Assembly (NCBI GenBank): GCA_903881085.1
Contig: CAIRSA010000005.1
Span: forward strand, 1 to 64,000
DNA: 64,000 nt
Direction of reading: 5' to 3'
From: an uncultured Acidobacteriia bacterium
Lineage (GTDB): Bacteria; Acidobacteriota; Terriglobia; Bryobacterales; Bryobacteraceae
In this document: piece after piece, positions 45,377 to 56,166 of the stretch
Layout of the letters: each line of letters opens with the position of its first letter
How positions within the stretch are numbered: the stretch's first letter is position 1
Translations under genes and position numbers: made by a program
The notes under the pieces: model-generated
Databases searched by the model: none
The model's input: the letters and a program-made list of their open reading frames with translations, nothing else
What the model was told of the DNA's origin: nothing

Positions 45377-47401
45377 CTATTTGCCAATTGTCTTGATGTA
45401 CTTGCTCTTCGAAATCAGATCTACGAACTTGTCGCCGTCCGTTGTATCCGTTGAAAGAGCCGCCGCCATCTTGAAGAAAATGTCCGATTGGTCCATGTAC
45501 CCCATGAAGTTGTAAGCTCCTGGCCCTTGGGCGGTCAACGGTACGCTTGAACCAGTGTGGTCGCCAGTACGAAAGCCAACCGCGATACGCCGGATTCCGT
45601 CGCCTGCATTTACGGGATATCCGGTTTTGTCATCGAGCTTGTAAGCGGTGGAACCATAGTAGGTGGAGTAGGTGCTCTCAGCCGGGGCATCGGCCGGAGC
45701 TTTGGGAGTAAATGTTCCCGGCTGGCCGAATGTACCGCCATTGTTGGAAGCAGTAGTGCTGCTGTTGATGAACGGCAATCCTGCGCGCACGTTGGAATAA
45801 GAATCGCCAAATACAGTGAAGTCCTGATTCCCAGCTGTGGTCTTATAGCTGACCTTCTCAGACTTTGTCCGGTTGAAGTATTCTTCATCGGGTGTGTTGC
45901 TTACGCCGATGATATGCATCGATTGATCATGATCTGCCGTCACAATAATCAGCGTGTCTTTTTCGGCGCGCTTTGCTGCCCAGGCGCGGGCAACTCCTAC
46001 CGACTTGTCTAATTCAATGGCGTCCCAGATTGTCCCCGCTGCCTGATTCGGATGCGACTGCTTGTCGATAGAAGCCGCTTCCACCATCAGAATAAACGGT
46101 TGGCTGGAAAAGCTGGTAGAGAGTACTTCGATAGCCTTTTGCGTCATGGCTTCGAGCATTGGCTGATCGGTATAACCCGCGAAATCGGCGGCTGGTTCGG
46201 AAGCCGGCCGTTGCAGTCCGAGTTTGTCATAGGCGACATCCATGTTGACGTCTGACGCTGTTGCGATCCCGTTGCTAGCCGGCGCAGGCTTTGCAGATCC
46301 CTTGAAAAGACCGAGCAGCGGTTGGGGTGTGTTGATTTGGCGCAAGTCGGATGCATTGGTCACGTAGCGGTAACCAAGTGCCTGGAACTCCGAAATAAGA
46401 TCCCGTTTGTCGGGACGTCCCGCTGCAGTGAACGGATCGGCTCCGCCACCGAGAATCACGTCAAATGCCGGTTTGCCGCCGAGCATCGGGTTCTCCAGGT
46501 ATTGACGGGCGATTTCCAATCTTGCCTGCCGGTAACCCACATAGGCGCCTTCCACTGCAGGCGTCGCATCGGTAATCGCGGCTGTCGATACGATGCCTGT
46601 GCGGTACGTATACTTCCGCTTCAGATATTGCCACAGATTTTCTACGCGAGGATTGTCCAGGATGAAAGGCATGTTGGCCGCATTCGTCTGTCCGTTGAAG
46701 CGCCACTTGCAATCGGTGCCGTCCGTGAAGGTATTGACAGCATTCAGGAAGCTTTTGTTGCCCGTGGCCCACGCCGTTCCTGTGTTCGCCGAATCAGGAA
46801 CAACGGAATCGGTGCCATAAGTCATCGACATGCCGCTTACCGGCATTTTGTCCATTTCCAGCAGATTGTCGAAGAATCCATCGCGGAAAGAATTCTTTCC
46901 CTTGCTATCAACAATTGCACGCGAAACCAGCCGGGCGGCGTCGCGGTAGGACGTTCCCATCGCGTCGCCGATGAACAGCACAATGTTGCGGCGTTGGGTG
47001 TTCGCGAACTCGAAAACTTGAAGCGTGCGGCTGTCGCTGACGTCGGTTCCACCGGCATTGAGCGAAACATCCAGCTTCACGTCGCCAGTGGCATCAAAGG
47101 ATTGCAGATTCGCTCGAAGAACCCAGTCGGACGAAGCGTCGCAATCCAGGTCGGCAGCCGTAGGGGCTGAGAATTTCGACGTCAGATCGATGTTGCCCGC
47201 AACCACTTTTAGATTCTTGACGTTCGCTGCGTTCCGCACCTCCAGCACAAGGTCTACCAGCTGGCCTTGCAGCAGGCGTGTTCGTTCGGGCAAGAGAATG
47301 CGGACGCTCGGTTTAGCAGATTGCGCCAATGCTGATGCCGTTACGACAGTGGAAAGCAGCGCAATTCGAATTGTGTTGGACAAAATCACTTGTTTCTCCA
47401 T
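45377..47401 (-). CDS. Alkaline phosphatase, PhoA family with N-terminal Ig-like domain
   Basis: Secreted alkaline phosphatase of 674 residues. After a signal peptide (LLSTVVTASALAQ) comes an Ig-like domain to about residue 140, then the enzyme: VLFIGDAMGTSYRD, the nucleophile site VPDSANTGTAWATGN, VEAASIDKQSHPNQ (the DxxxH zinc motif), LIIVTADHDQSMH and RTGDHTGSSVPLTAQGPGAY. All Ser, Asp and His ligands are in place, so activity is expected, releasing phosphate from monoesters in the periplasm. ATG 47401 has no ribosome-binding site; GTG at 47389 lies six bases after GGAGAA and may be the real start. No Pho-box-like promoter of the type found elsewhere was recognised upstream. A secreted protein of unknown function follows in the operon. 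Confidence 0.92.
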   Translation of the reverse strand: MEKQVILSNTIRIALLSTVVTASALAQSAKPSVRILLPERTRLLQGQLVDLVLEVRNAANVKNLKVVAGNIDLTSKFSAPTAADLDCDASSDWVLRANLQSFDATGDVKLDVSLNAGGTDVSDSRTLQVFEFANTQRRNIVLFIGDAMGTSYRDAARLVSRAIVDSKGKNSFRDGFFDNLLEMDKMPVSGMSMTYGTDSVVPDSANTGTAWATGNKSFLNAVNTFTDGTDCKWRFNGQTNAANMPFILDNPRVENLWQYLKRKYTYRTGIVSTAAITDATPAVEGAYVGYRQARLEIARQYLENPMLGGKPAFDVILGGGADPFTAAGRPDKRDLISEFQALGYRYVTNASDLRQINTPQPLLGLFKGSAKPAPASNGIATASDVNMDVAYDKLGLQRPASEPAADFAGYTDQPMLEAMTQKAIEVLSTSFSSQPFILMVEAASIDKQSHPNQAAGTIWDAIELDKSVGVARAWAAKRAEKDTLIIVTADHDQSMHIIGVSNTPDEEYFNRTKSEKVSYKTTAGNQDFTVFGDSYSNVRAGLPFINSSTTASNNGGTFGQPGTFTPKAPADAPAESTYSTYYGSTAYKLDDKTGYPVNAGDGIRRIAVGFRTGDHTGSSVPLTAQGPGAYNFMGYMDQSDIFFKMAAALSTDTTDGDKFVDLISKSKYIKTIGK

Positions 47402-47551
47402 TCAGTTTAGAAATAGCCCCGAAGTTCTCGGGAAAGGTGAATTGTCGATGATAAAACGGCAATGCCTTCAATTCGACGACAGAAGTGCAACAAGTTGATT
47501 ACTGTCTCTAAGAAGCCAAACACCATGAATTTCATGTTACACACCGATTTC

Positions 47552-47583
47552 CTTAGATTCGTTTAAGATTCGGATGCTGTAAT
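47552..47583 (+). promoter_or_regulatory. Pho-box-like promoter of the 47.6-56.2 kb operon
   Basis: Plus strand: CTTAGATT (47552-47559), 3 bp, TTAAGATT (47563-47570), 7 bp reading CGGATGC, then TGTAAT (47578-47583). The octamer starts are 11 bp apart. The predicted start near 47591 leaves a leader of about 25 nt containing AGAGGG before the ATG at 47616. Confidence 0.7.
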
Positions 47584-47615
47584 CAACCATTAGATACAGA
47601 GGGCTCAAAAACCAC

Positions 47616-50870
<3,255 letters not shown>

Positions 50871-50888
50871 GGGACAAAAAGGACATAC

Positions 50889-52124
50889 ATGACTCGACGT
50901 GACTTAGTAACTACGGCTGCAATGTCGGCCGCTTCTTATTCCCGCGTGATGGGAGCGAACGAACGCATGTCGGTCGCGCTCATCGGCTGCGGCGCGCGCG
51001 GCAGCTACCTGCAGACCGTCTTTCAGAAATTGAATCAGGCGCCCTTGACGGCGGTGTGCGATGTTTATCGAACACGCGCCGAACAGGCGCAATCTATCGC
51101 GCCCGGGGCAAAACTGTTTGGCGATCATCGCAAGGTACTGGAACTCCCCGGACTGGATGCTGTGATCGTGGCCGCTCCCGATCACTGGCATGCCCCGATC
51201 TCCATCGACGCACTCAACGCCAAGAAAGACGTTTACGTGGAAAAGCCTCTGACGCTGCGCCGCGAAGAAGGGCCGAAGATCATCCGCGCCGCGCGCATGA
51301 ATGACCGCATCTGCCAGACCGGTGCACAGCAGCGCTCCGGCTCGCATTACATCCAGGCACGCGATGAGTACTTGCGCAAGAATCGCCTGGGCAAGATCAA
51401 CCTCGTCCGCACATGGTGGTTCGATGGCGGCGGTCAGATGGGCCGCACGCAGCCAGCCGCCAAGAAGCAGACTACTGCCACTGCTCTGGGAAGCCACGGC
51501 ATTCCTCCAGGCATGGAAAACAAGCCGGCCGATCTGGATTGGAACCGCTACCTGGGTTCTGCCAACTGGCGCCCGTGGGATCCGCCGCAGTACTTCAATT
51601 TCCGGAATTACATGGATTTCAACGGTGGCATCCTGACCGACAAGTTCGTGCATTGGGTGGATGTGGTCCACATGTTCATGGGCCAGGACGGACCAGTGGC
51701 AGCCGATACCGCTGGCGGCACCTATCTTGCTCACGATGGCAGGACTGTGCCAGACACGCTGAACGTGCACCTGCAATATCCGGGCAATTGGATCTGCACC
51801 TACTTCAACACCCCGCAGGCAGGCCTGCAACGCGAAGGCATCGAATTCTGCGGCTCCGAAGGACACCTTCGCATCGATCGCACCAAGTATGAGTTCTTCC
51901 CCATCGAACGCGGCGCCGAACCGCTAGTGGTGCCCTGCAAGACTGACCTTGTGGAGGAGCATGTGCAGAACTTCCTCGACTGCTGCCGCTCTCGCCGCAT
52001 GCCTAATGGCGACGTTGCAGCCGGGCATCGCTCGGCCCAGGCCGCGCATCTGGCCAACATGTCGTATTTGGAACGGCGCCGGATCCACTTTGATCCGGAT
52101 CGCGAAATCGTACTGCCGCTCTAA
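50889..52124 (+). CDS. Gfo/Idh/MocA-family oxidoreductase, Tat-type N-terminus
   Basis: NAD(P)-dependent sugar or polyol dehydrogenase-like protein of 411 residues. The N-terminus TRRDLVTTAAMSAASYSRV has a twin-arginine motif, so the folded protein may be exported with its cofactor, as for many soil-bacterial members of this family. The Rossmann core has SVALIGCGARGSYLQ, then AVIVAAPDHWHAPISIDAL and DVYVEKPLTLRREEGPKI with the catalytic lysine of EKP. The C-terminal domain has FNGGILTDKFVHWVDVVHMF. AAGGAC precedes the ATG. Substrates in the family include inositol, glucose and amino sugars. In this operon a link to inositol or sugar phosphates after dephosphorylation is possible but unproven. 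Confidence 0.9.
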   Translation: MTRRDLVTTAAMSAASYSRVMGANERMSVALIGCGARGSYLQTVFQKLNQAPLTAVCDVYRTRAEQAQSIAPGAKLFGDHRKVLELPGLDAVIVAAPDHWHAPISIDALNAKKDVYVEKPLTLRREEGPKIIRAARMNDRICQTGAQQRSGSHYIQARDEYLRKNRLGKINLVRTWWFDGGGQMGRTQPAAKKQTTATALGSHGIPPGMENKPADLDWNRYLGSANWRPWDPPQYFNFRNYMDFNGGILTDKFVHWVDVVHMFMGQDGPVAADTAGGTYLAHDGRTVPDTLNVHLQYPGNWICTYFNTPQAGLQREGIEFCGSEGHLRIDRTKYEFFPIERGAEPLVVPCKTDLVEEHVQNFLDCCRSRRMPNGDVAAGHRSAQAAHLANMSYLERRRIHFDPDREIVLPL

Positions 52125-52135
52125 GGAATCAGGAC

Positions 52136-52945
52136 ATGTTGAAACTGATTCTCATGCTGCTACCGCTGGCGGCCTTCGCGCAGAAAGGCGCCTCCGCGGA
52201 TCCAAAGATTCAAGTCCTGATCATCACCGGGCGCGACGATCACGATTGGCGTGGCGCTACCGATCTAATGCGGCAGTATCTAAACGCTGCGGGCGTGTTC
52301 GAAGTCCGGACCACCGAGGAGTTCCGTGACGCAGGCCCAACGGCGCTCGCACCGTACGACGTTGCAGTGCTGGTCTACAACGACAAAGCTGCCACCGATC
52401 ATTGGAGCGATCGTACCAAGGCTGCACTGCTGGATTTCGTCCGCGGAGGAAAGGGATTGGTGGTTTACCATCACTCCACCGGATCGTTCAAAGACTGGCC
52501 GGAGTACGCGCAACTTTGTGGCGGCAATTACTACGGCACGGCCCATCACGGCCCGATTCACGATTTCACGGTTCAATTCACAGATCGCGACCATCCGATT
52601 ACACGCGGGCTCCGTCTGAGCTTTCCGCAATATCATGACGAGTTGTACGCCAGCATGCAGATGCAGCCGCCGGGCAAATATCATGTCCTGGCCACTGCCT
52701 GGGACGACCATGCGCTCTACACAGGAAAATCGCGAGTGCCGATCGTTGGCCCGGGCACGAACGAGCCGGTCATGTGGACAGTAGACGCAGGCAAGGGGCG
52801 GGTCTTCTCTACCATGATCGGCCACAGCGCGGAAGCCACCAAGAGCGCCGGATTTCGGGTCACTTTCACGCGCGGCGTGGAATGGGCAGCAACAGGCAAA
52901 GTTTCTCAGGTTGTCCCAATTGAGATGTCGGAACAAACGAAATAG
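52136..52945 (+). CDS. ThuA-domain protein (trehalose-utilization type)
   Basis: Secreted protein of 269 residues with a signal peptide (LILMLLPLAAFAQ) and a ThuA fold, a class-I glutamine-amidotransferase-like domain. Recognisable blocks are VLIITGRDDHDWRGATDLMR, YDVAVLVYNDKAATDHW, FVRGGKGLVVYHHSTGSFKD, DRDHPITRGL and PVMWTVDAGKGRVFSTMIGH. ThuA proteins accompany disaccharide 3-keto-sugar pathways with Gfo/Idh dehydrogenases, and the gene directly upstream is one, so the two probably work on the same carbohydrate. AGGA lies just before the ATG. Catalytic residues of this fold are not well established, so the exact reaction cannot be given. Confidence 0.87.
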   Translation: MLKLILMLLPLAAFAQKGASADPKIQVLIITGRDDHDWRGATDLMRQYLNAAGVFEVRTTEEFRDAGPTALAPYDVAVLVYNDKAATDHWSDRTKAALLDFVRGGKGLVVYHHSTGSFKDWPEYAQLCGGNYYGTAHHGPIHDFTVQFTDRDHPITRGLRLSFPQYHDELYASMQMQPPGKYHVLATAWDDHALYTGKSRVPIVGPGTNEPVMWTVDAGKGRVFSTMIGHSAEATKSAGFRVTFTRGVEWAATGKVSQVVPIEMSEQTK

Positions 52946-52963
52946 GAATAAAGAGAGTCATCC

Positions 52964-55015
52964 ATGAATGTTTTTCCTTTAGTAAAGATCGGCGCCGGAG
53001 TCTTACTCGCGCTCGCCGCCGGACACGCGCAATCGCGCGCCAAGAACGTGATTTTGTTCCTTGGCGACGGGGCCGGAGTCTCGAGCCTCAATACCGCCTC
53101 CATTTACGGCTACGGCCGTCCACAGGCGCTCTACATGCAGCACATGCCTGGCATGGCGCTGGCTGACACATCGACAGCCCGCGAGTGGGTCTCCGATGCC
53201 GCTGCTGCTTCTACGGCATACGCAACCGGCGTGAAGTCACGCAATGGAGTGGTATCGCAAACCCCCGATGCGGAGCGCGGTGTGAAGGATGGCGCGAATC
53301 TCAAAACGATTCTCGAATACGCTGAAGAGCAGGGCCTGTCGACCGGCATCATTGCGAACGACGACCGCACGGGCGTCACAATCGCTGCAGTCGCGGCATT
53401 CTACTCACACACCAACAATCGCCAGGATTCTGGCGGCATCTTCCGCCAACTGCTTGCCCCAAAGTTTGGCGATGGCGTCGACGTGGTGATCGGTACGGGC
53501 CGCAAATGGATCGGCGACCAGTTGAATAAGTCGGGTTTCGATATGGCCGCCGGAATCAAAGCATCCGGCTATGCCCACGTTGAGACGCTCGACCAATTCG
53601 CCAAGGTCGACGCGGGCCGCAAAAAGGTGATGGCGCTCTCCGATGACACGGAATTCGATATGGATCGTGCCGTACAACTCGCCATAGCACGGCTGGAAAA
53701 GAACCCCAAGGGCTACTTCCTCGTCGTGTTCTCAGACTGCCACGTGCCCAAGACAACCACCGTGGTCAACCGCATTATAGAACTCGACAAGGCAGTCCGT
53801 TCAGCAACAGAAGCACATCGCAAAGATACGCTGGTGCTGGTGACAGCAGACCATTCGTTCGATCTGCGCCTAAGAGGAGAAGCTCTTACCGAGACCGCCC
53901 GCGACGCCGATCCGAAAAAAGTAATGATGGCTGTCGCGCTCGAATCGCAGCATACAGCAGAAGAGGTTCCGCTGTTCGCGGACGGCCCAGGCGCTGAGCG
54001 CGTGCATGGGTTTGTTGCCAACACTGACGTGTTCCATATCATGCGCGCCGCTTTCGGGTGGGAGAAATACCAGGTTGAAAAGCGCTATCCGATCGGCGGA
54101 GATGGCGGCTGGGATTACATCAGCATCGATAGCCATGGGCGCCGCATTTACGCCTCGCATGACACGCAAGTGGAAGTCGTCGACGCAGACACAGGTAAGC
54201 ACGTCGGCATAATTGCGGACACGCCCGGAGTTCACGGTATCGCCTTCGCCGTGGGCCTGCGTCGAGGTTTCACCAGTAACGGCAAGGAGAACAAGGTTTC
54301 GCTTTTCGATCTCGACACGCTGAAAGTGCTGCGCAAGATCGATGTCGGTAAGGGCCCGGATGGCATCTACTTCCACAACTCTTCCAACCGCGTCTTCACC
54401 TGCAATCATGGCTCGCACGACATCACGGCCATTGATGCGTCAAGCGGAAAAGTTGTGGGAACGGTGGTGTTGGCCGGAGATGGAGAGCAGATGGTTACTG
54501 GCCGTGACGGGCTGTTATATGTCAACGTCGAAGACACAGCCGAGGTGGTGGCCTTCGATCCCTACACGCTTGCTGTCCGCCATCGTTTCCCCATCGGCGC
54601 TGGCAAGACTCCGACCGGCCTCGCCTATGATCCGATTCGGCACCGGCTCTTTATCGGATGCCGCAGCCAGTCGATGGTTGTGATGGATGCCTCCGACGGC
54701 CGCGTTATCAAATCGCTGCCTATCGGTGCCGGCGTAGACGCCGCGGAGTTCGATCGGGAGTCGCAGCGAATCTTCATCTCCAATGGCGACGGCACGCTAA
54801 ACATTTTCCGCCAGACATCAGATGGCGGTTACGAAGATGCGGGTTCCATGAAGACGGAGCCGGGCGCGAAGACAATGACTTTCGATCCGGTCACGCGCAA
54901 AGTGTTCCAGCCTGTTGCCGCGTTCGACATGATTCCGGCCGCCGAGGCAGGCGGCAAACCGAAGCGCAAGATCAAGCCCGGCACGTTCTCCGTGCTGGTA
55001 GTGAGCCCGCAATGA
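52964..55015 (+). CDS. Alkaline-phosphatase-like domain fused to a YVTN propeller
   Basis: Secreted protein of 683 residues: signal peptide 1-23, an AlkP-fold domain to about residue 370, and a seven-blade-type propeller from about 375 (YISIDSHGRRIYASHDTQVE; GIYFHNSSNRVFTCN; GLLYVNVEDTAEVVAFDPYT). The AlkP half keeps VILFLGDGAGVSS, LVLVTADHSFDLR and QHTAEEVPLFADGPGA. Two active-site features differ from the canonical family: the nucleophile motif reads VSDAAAASTAYATG, with Ala79 where Ser is expected after Asp78, and the zinc motif DxxxH appears as FSDCHVPK. Unless Ser83 or another residue takes over, hydrolysis is doubtful, and the protein might bind or sense phosphate esters. It may equally be an uncharacterised active subfamily. 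Confidence 0.86.
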   Translation: MNVFPLVKIGAGVLLALAAGHAQSRAKNVILFLGDGAGVSSLNTASIYGYGRPQALYMQHMPGMALADTSTAREWVSDAAAASTAYATGVKSRNGVVSQTPDAERGVKDGANLKTILEYAEEQGLSTGIIANDDRTGVTIAAVAAFYSHTNNRQDSGGIFRQLLAPKFGDGVDVVIGTGRKWIGDQLNKSGFDMAAGIKASGYAHVETLDQFAKVDAGRKKVMALSDDTEFDMDRAVQLAIARLEKNPKGYFLVVFSDCHVPKTTTVVNRIIELDKAVRSATEAHRKDTLVLVTADHSFDLRLRGEALTETARDADPKKVMMAVALESQHTAEEVPLFADGPGAERVHGFVANTDVFHIMRAAFGWEKYQVEKRYPIGGDGGWDYISIDSHGRRIYASHDTQVEVVDADTGKHVGIIADTPGVHGIAFAVGLRRGFTSNGKENKVSLFDLDTLKVLRKIDVGKGPDGIYFHNSSNRVFTCNHGSHDITAIDASSGKVVGTVVLAGDGEQMVTGRDGLLYVNVEDTAEVVAFDPYTLAVRHRFPIGAGKTPTGLAYDPIRHRLFIGCRSQSMVVMDASDGRVIKSLPIGAGVDAAEFDRESQRIFISNGDGTLNIFRQTSDGGYEDAGSMKTEPGAKTMTFDPVTRKVFQPVAAFDMIPAAEAGGKPKRKIKPGTFSVLVVSPQ

Positions 55016-56166
55016 AGCCGGCATTGTTAGCGGCGGCCGCACTTGTAACTGCGGCCGCCTTTACGGCATCGCGACCGGAAGAGATTCCGTTCGAGAAACA
55101 CACCCTCGACCTGGGCGCCTATGAAACGTGCGCCATCGCGGACATCAACCGCGATGGCAAGCCCGATATTGTTTCAGGAGAAAACTGGTACGAAGGGCCA
55201 ACGTGGAAGAAGCACCGGTTTCGCTCCATTGACTACGGCCGCAACGCCACTGAGGACCTGACTGACCTGGTGCTTGACGTCAATGGCGACGGCTATCCGG
55301 ATATCATCAGTTCCGCTTCGCACGCCAAGAAATTGTGGTGGGATGAGAATCCCGGCCGTAGCGGTGGCGCGTGGAAAGAGCATCTGATCCAGGATGGCTA
55401 TAGCGTGGAGTTCACATTCCTGGTCGACCTGGATAACGACGGCCGCGCACACGAGGTGCTGCCGCAGTTCGGCAAGCCGGCCGATCCGCTTGCCTGGTAT
55501 GAGTTGAAGAACGGAGCCTTCGTGCGCCACGTGATCAGTGACCACAGCTACGGCCACGGCATCGGCGTGGGAGATCTGAACGGCGATGGACGCAACGACA
55601 TCATCACTCCGACTGGTTGGCTGGAAGCGCCGCCCGATCCGCGCAAGGCCGAATGGAAGTTCCATTCGGAGTGGGACCTAGGGAAGACCGGCTACATCTA
55701 TGTGCTCGACGTCAACGGCGACGGCCGCATGGATCTGGTGACGTCCATGGGCCACGACTACGGCGTCTACTGGATGGAGAATATGGGCGGAGGAAAGTGG
55801 CTCAAGCACATGATCGATGACACATGGTCGCAAGCGCATGCCCTCACAATGGTCGACCTGAATGGCGATGGAAGGCCCGATTTCATTACCGGAAAACGCT
55901 ACATGGCACACAACGGATCCGATCCTGGAGAGCGCGAACCACTGGGCATCTATTGGTACGAGTACTTCAAGAAACCGGATGGCGGCATCGAATGGGTGAA
56001 GCACGTAGTCGATTACAGCACGCGCACCGGAGCAGGCATGCAGGTGGCGGTTGCTGACCTGGATGGCGATGGCGATCTGGACTTTGCAGTGGGTGGAAAA
56101 ACGGGGCTGTTCCTATTTGAAAACCTGACTCGCAGCACGCCGGGCCGTCGTGGAGTTCGACATTAG
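55012..56166 (+). CDS. Secreted FG-GAP/VCBS-repeat propeller protein
   Basis: Exported protein of 384 residues with a signal peptide (LLAAAALVTAAAFTA) and seven calcium-type loops of the D-x-[DN]-x-D-G form: DINRDGKPDIV, DVNGDGYPDII, DLDNDGRAHEV, DLNGDGRNDII, DVNGDGRMDLV, DLNGDGRPDFI and DLDGDGDLDFAV. Each sits in an FG-GAP or VCBS beta-propeller blade. Such proteins bind ligands or partner proteins at the cell surface; no catalytic motif is visible. The start overlaps the AlkP-propeller stop as ATGA, so both are made together, and two propellers from one operon may form a surface complex. Its stop overlaps the convergent receptor gene by 4 bp. Confidence 0.9.
   Translation: MKPALLAAAALVTAAAFTASRPEEIPFEKHTLDLGAYETCAIADINRDGKPDIVSGENWYEGPTWKKHRFRSIDYGRNATEDLTDLVLDVNGDGYPDIISSASHAKKLWWDENPGRSGGAWKEHLIQDGYSVEFTFLVDLDNDGRAHEVLPQFGKPADPLAWYELKNGAFVRHVISDHSYGHGIGVGDLNGDGRNDIITPTGWLEAPPDPRKAEWKFHSEWDLGKTGYIYVLDVNGDGRMDLVTSMGHDYGVYWMENMGGGKWLKHMIDDTWSQAHALTMVDLNGDGRPDFITGKRYMAHNGSDPGEREPLGIYWYEYFKKPDGGIEWVKHVVDYSTRTGAGMQVAVADLDGDGDLDFAVGGKTGLFLFENLTRSTPGRRGVRH

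Noticed and set aside
47402-47551. Pho-box-like promoter for the PhoA-like alkaline phosphatase gene (minus strand)
   Set aside because: I looked for the octamer pair plus TSTAAT on the minus strand and found only a weak CAGTAATC; it does not match the spacing.
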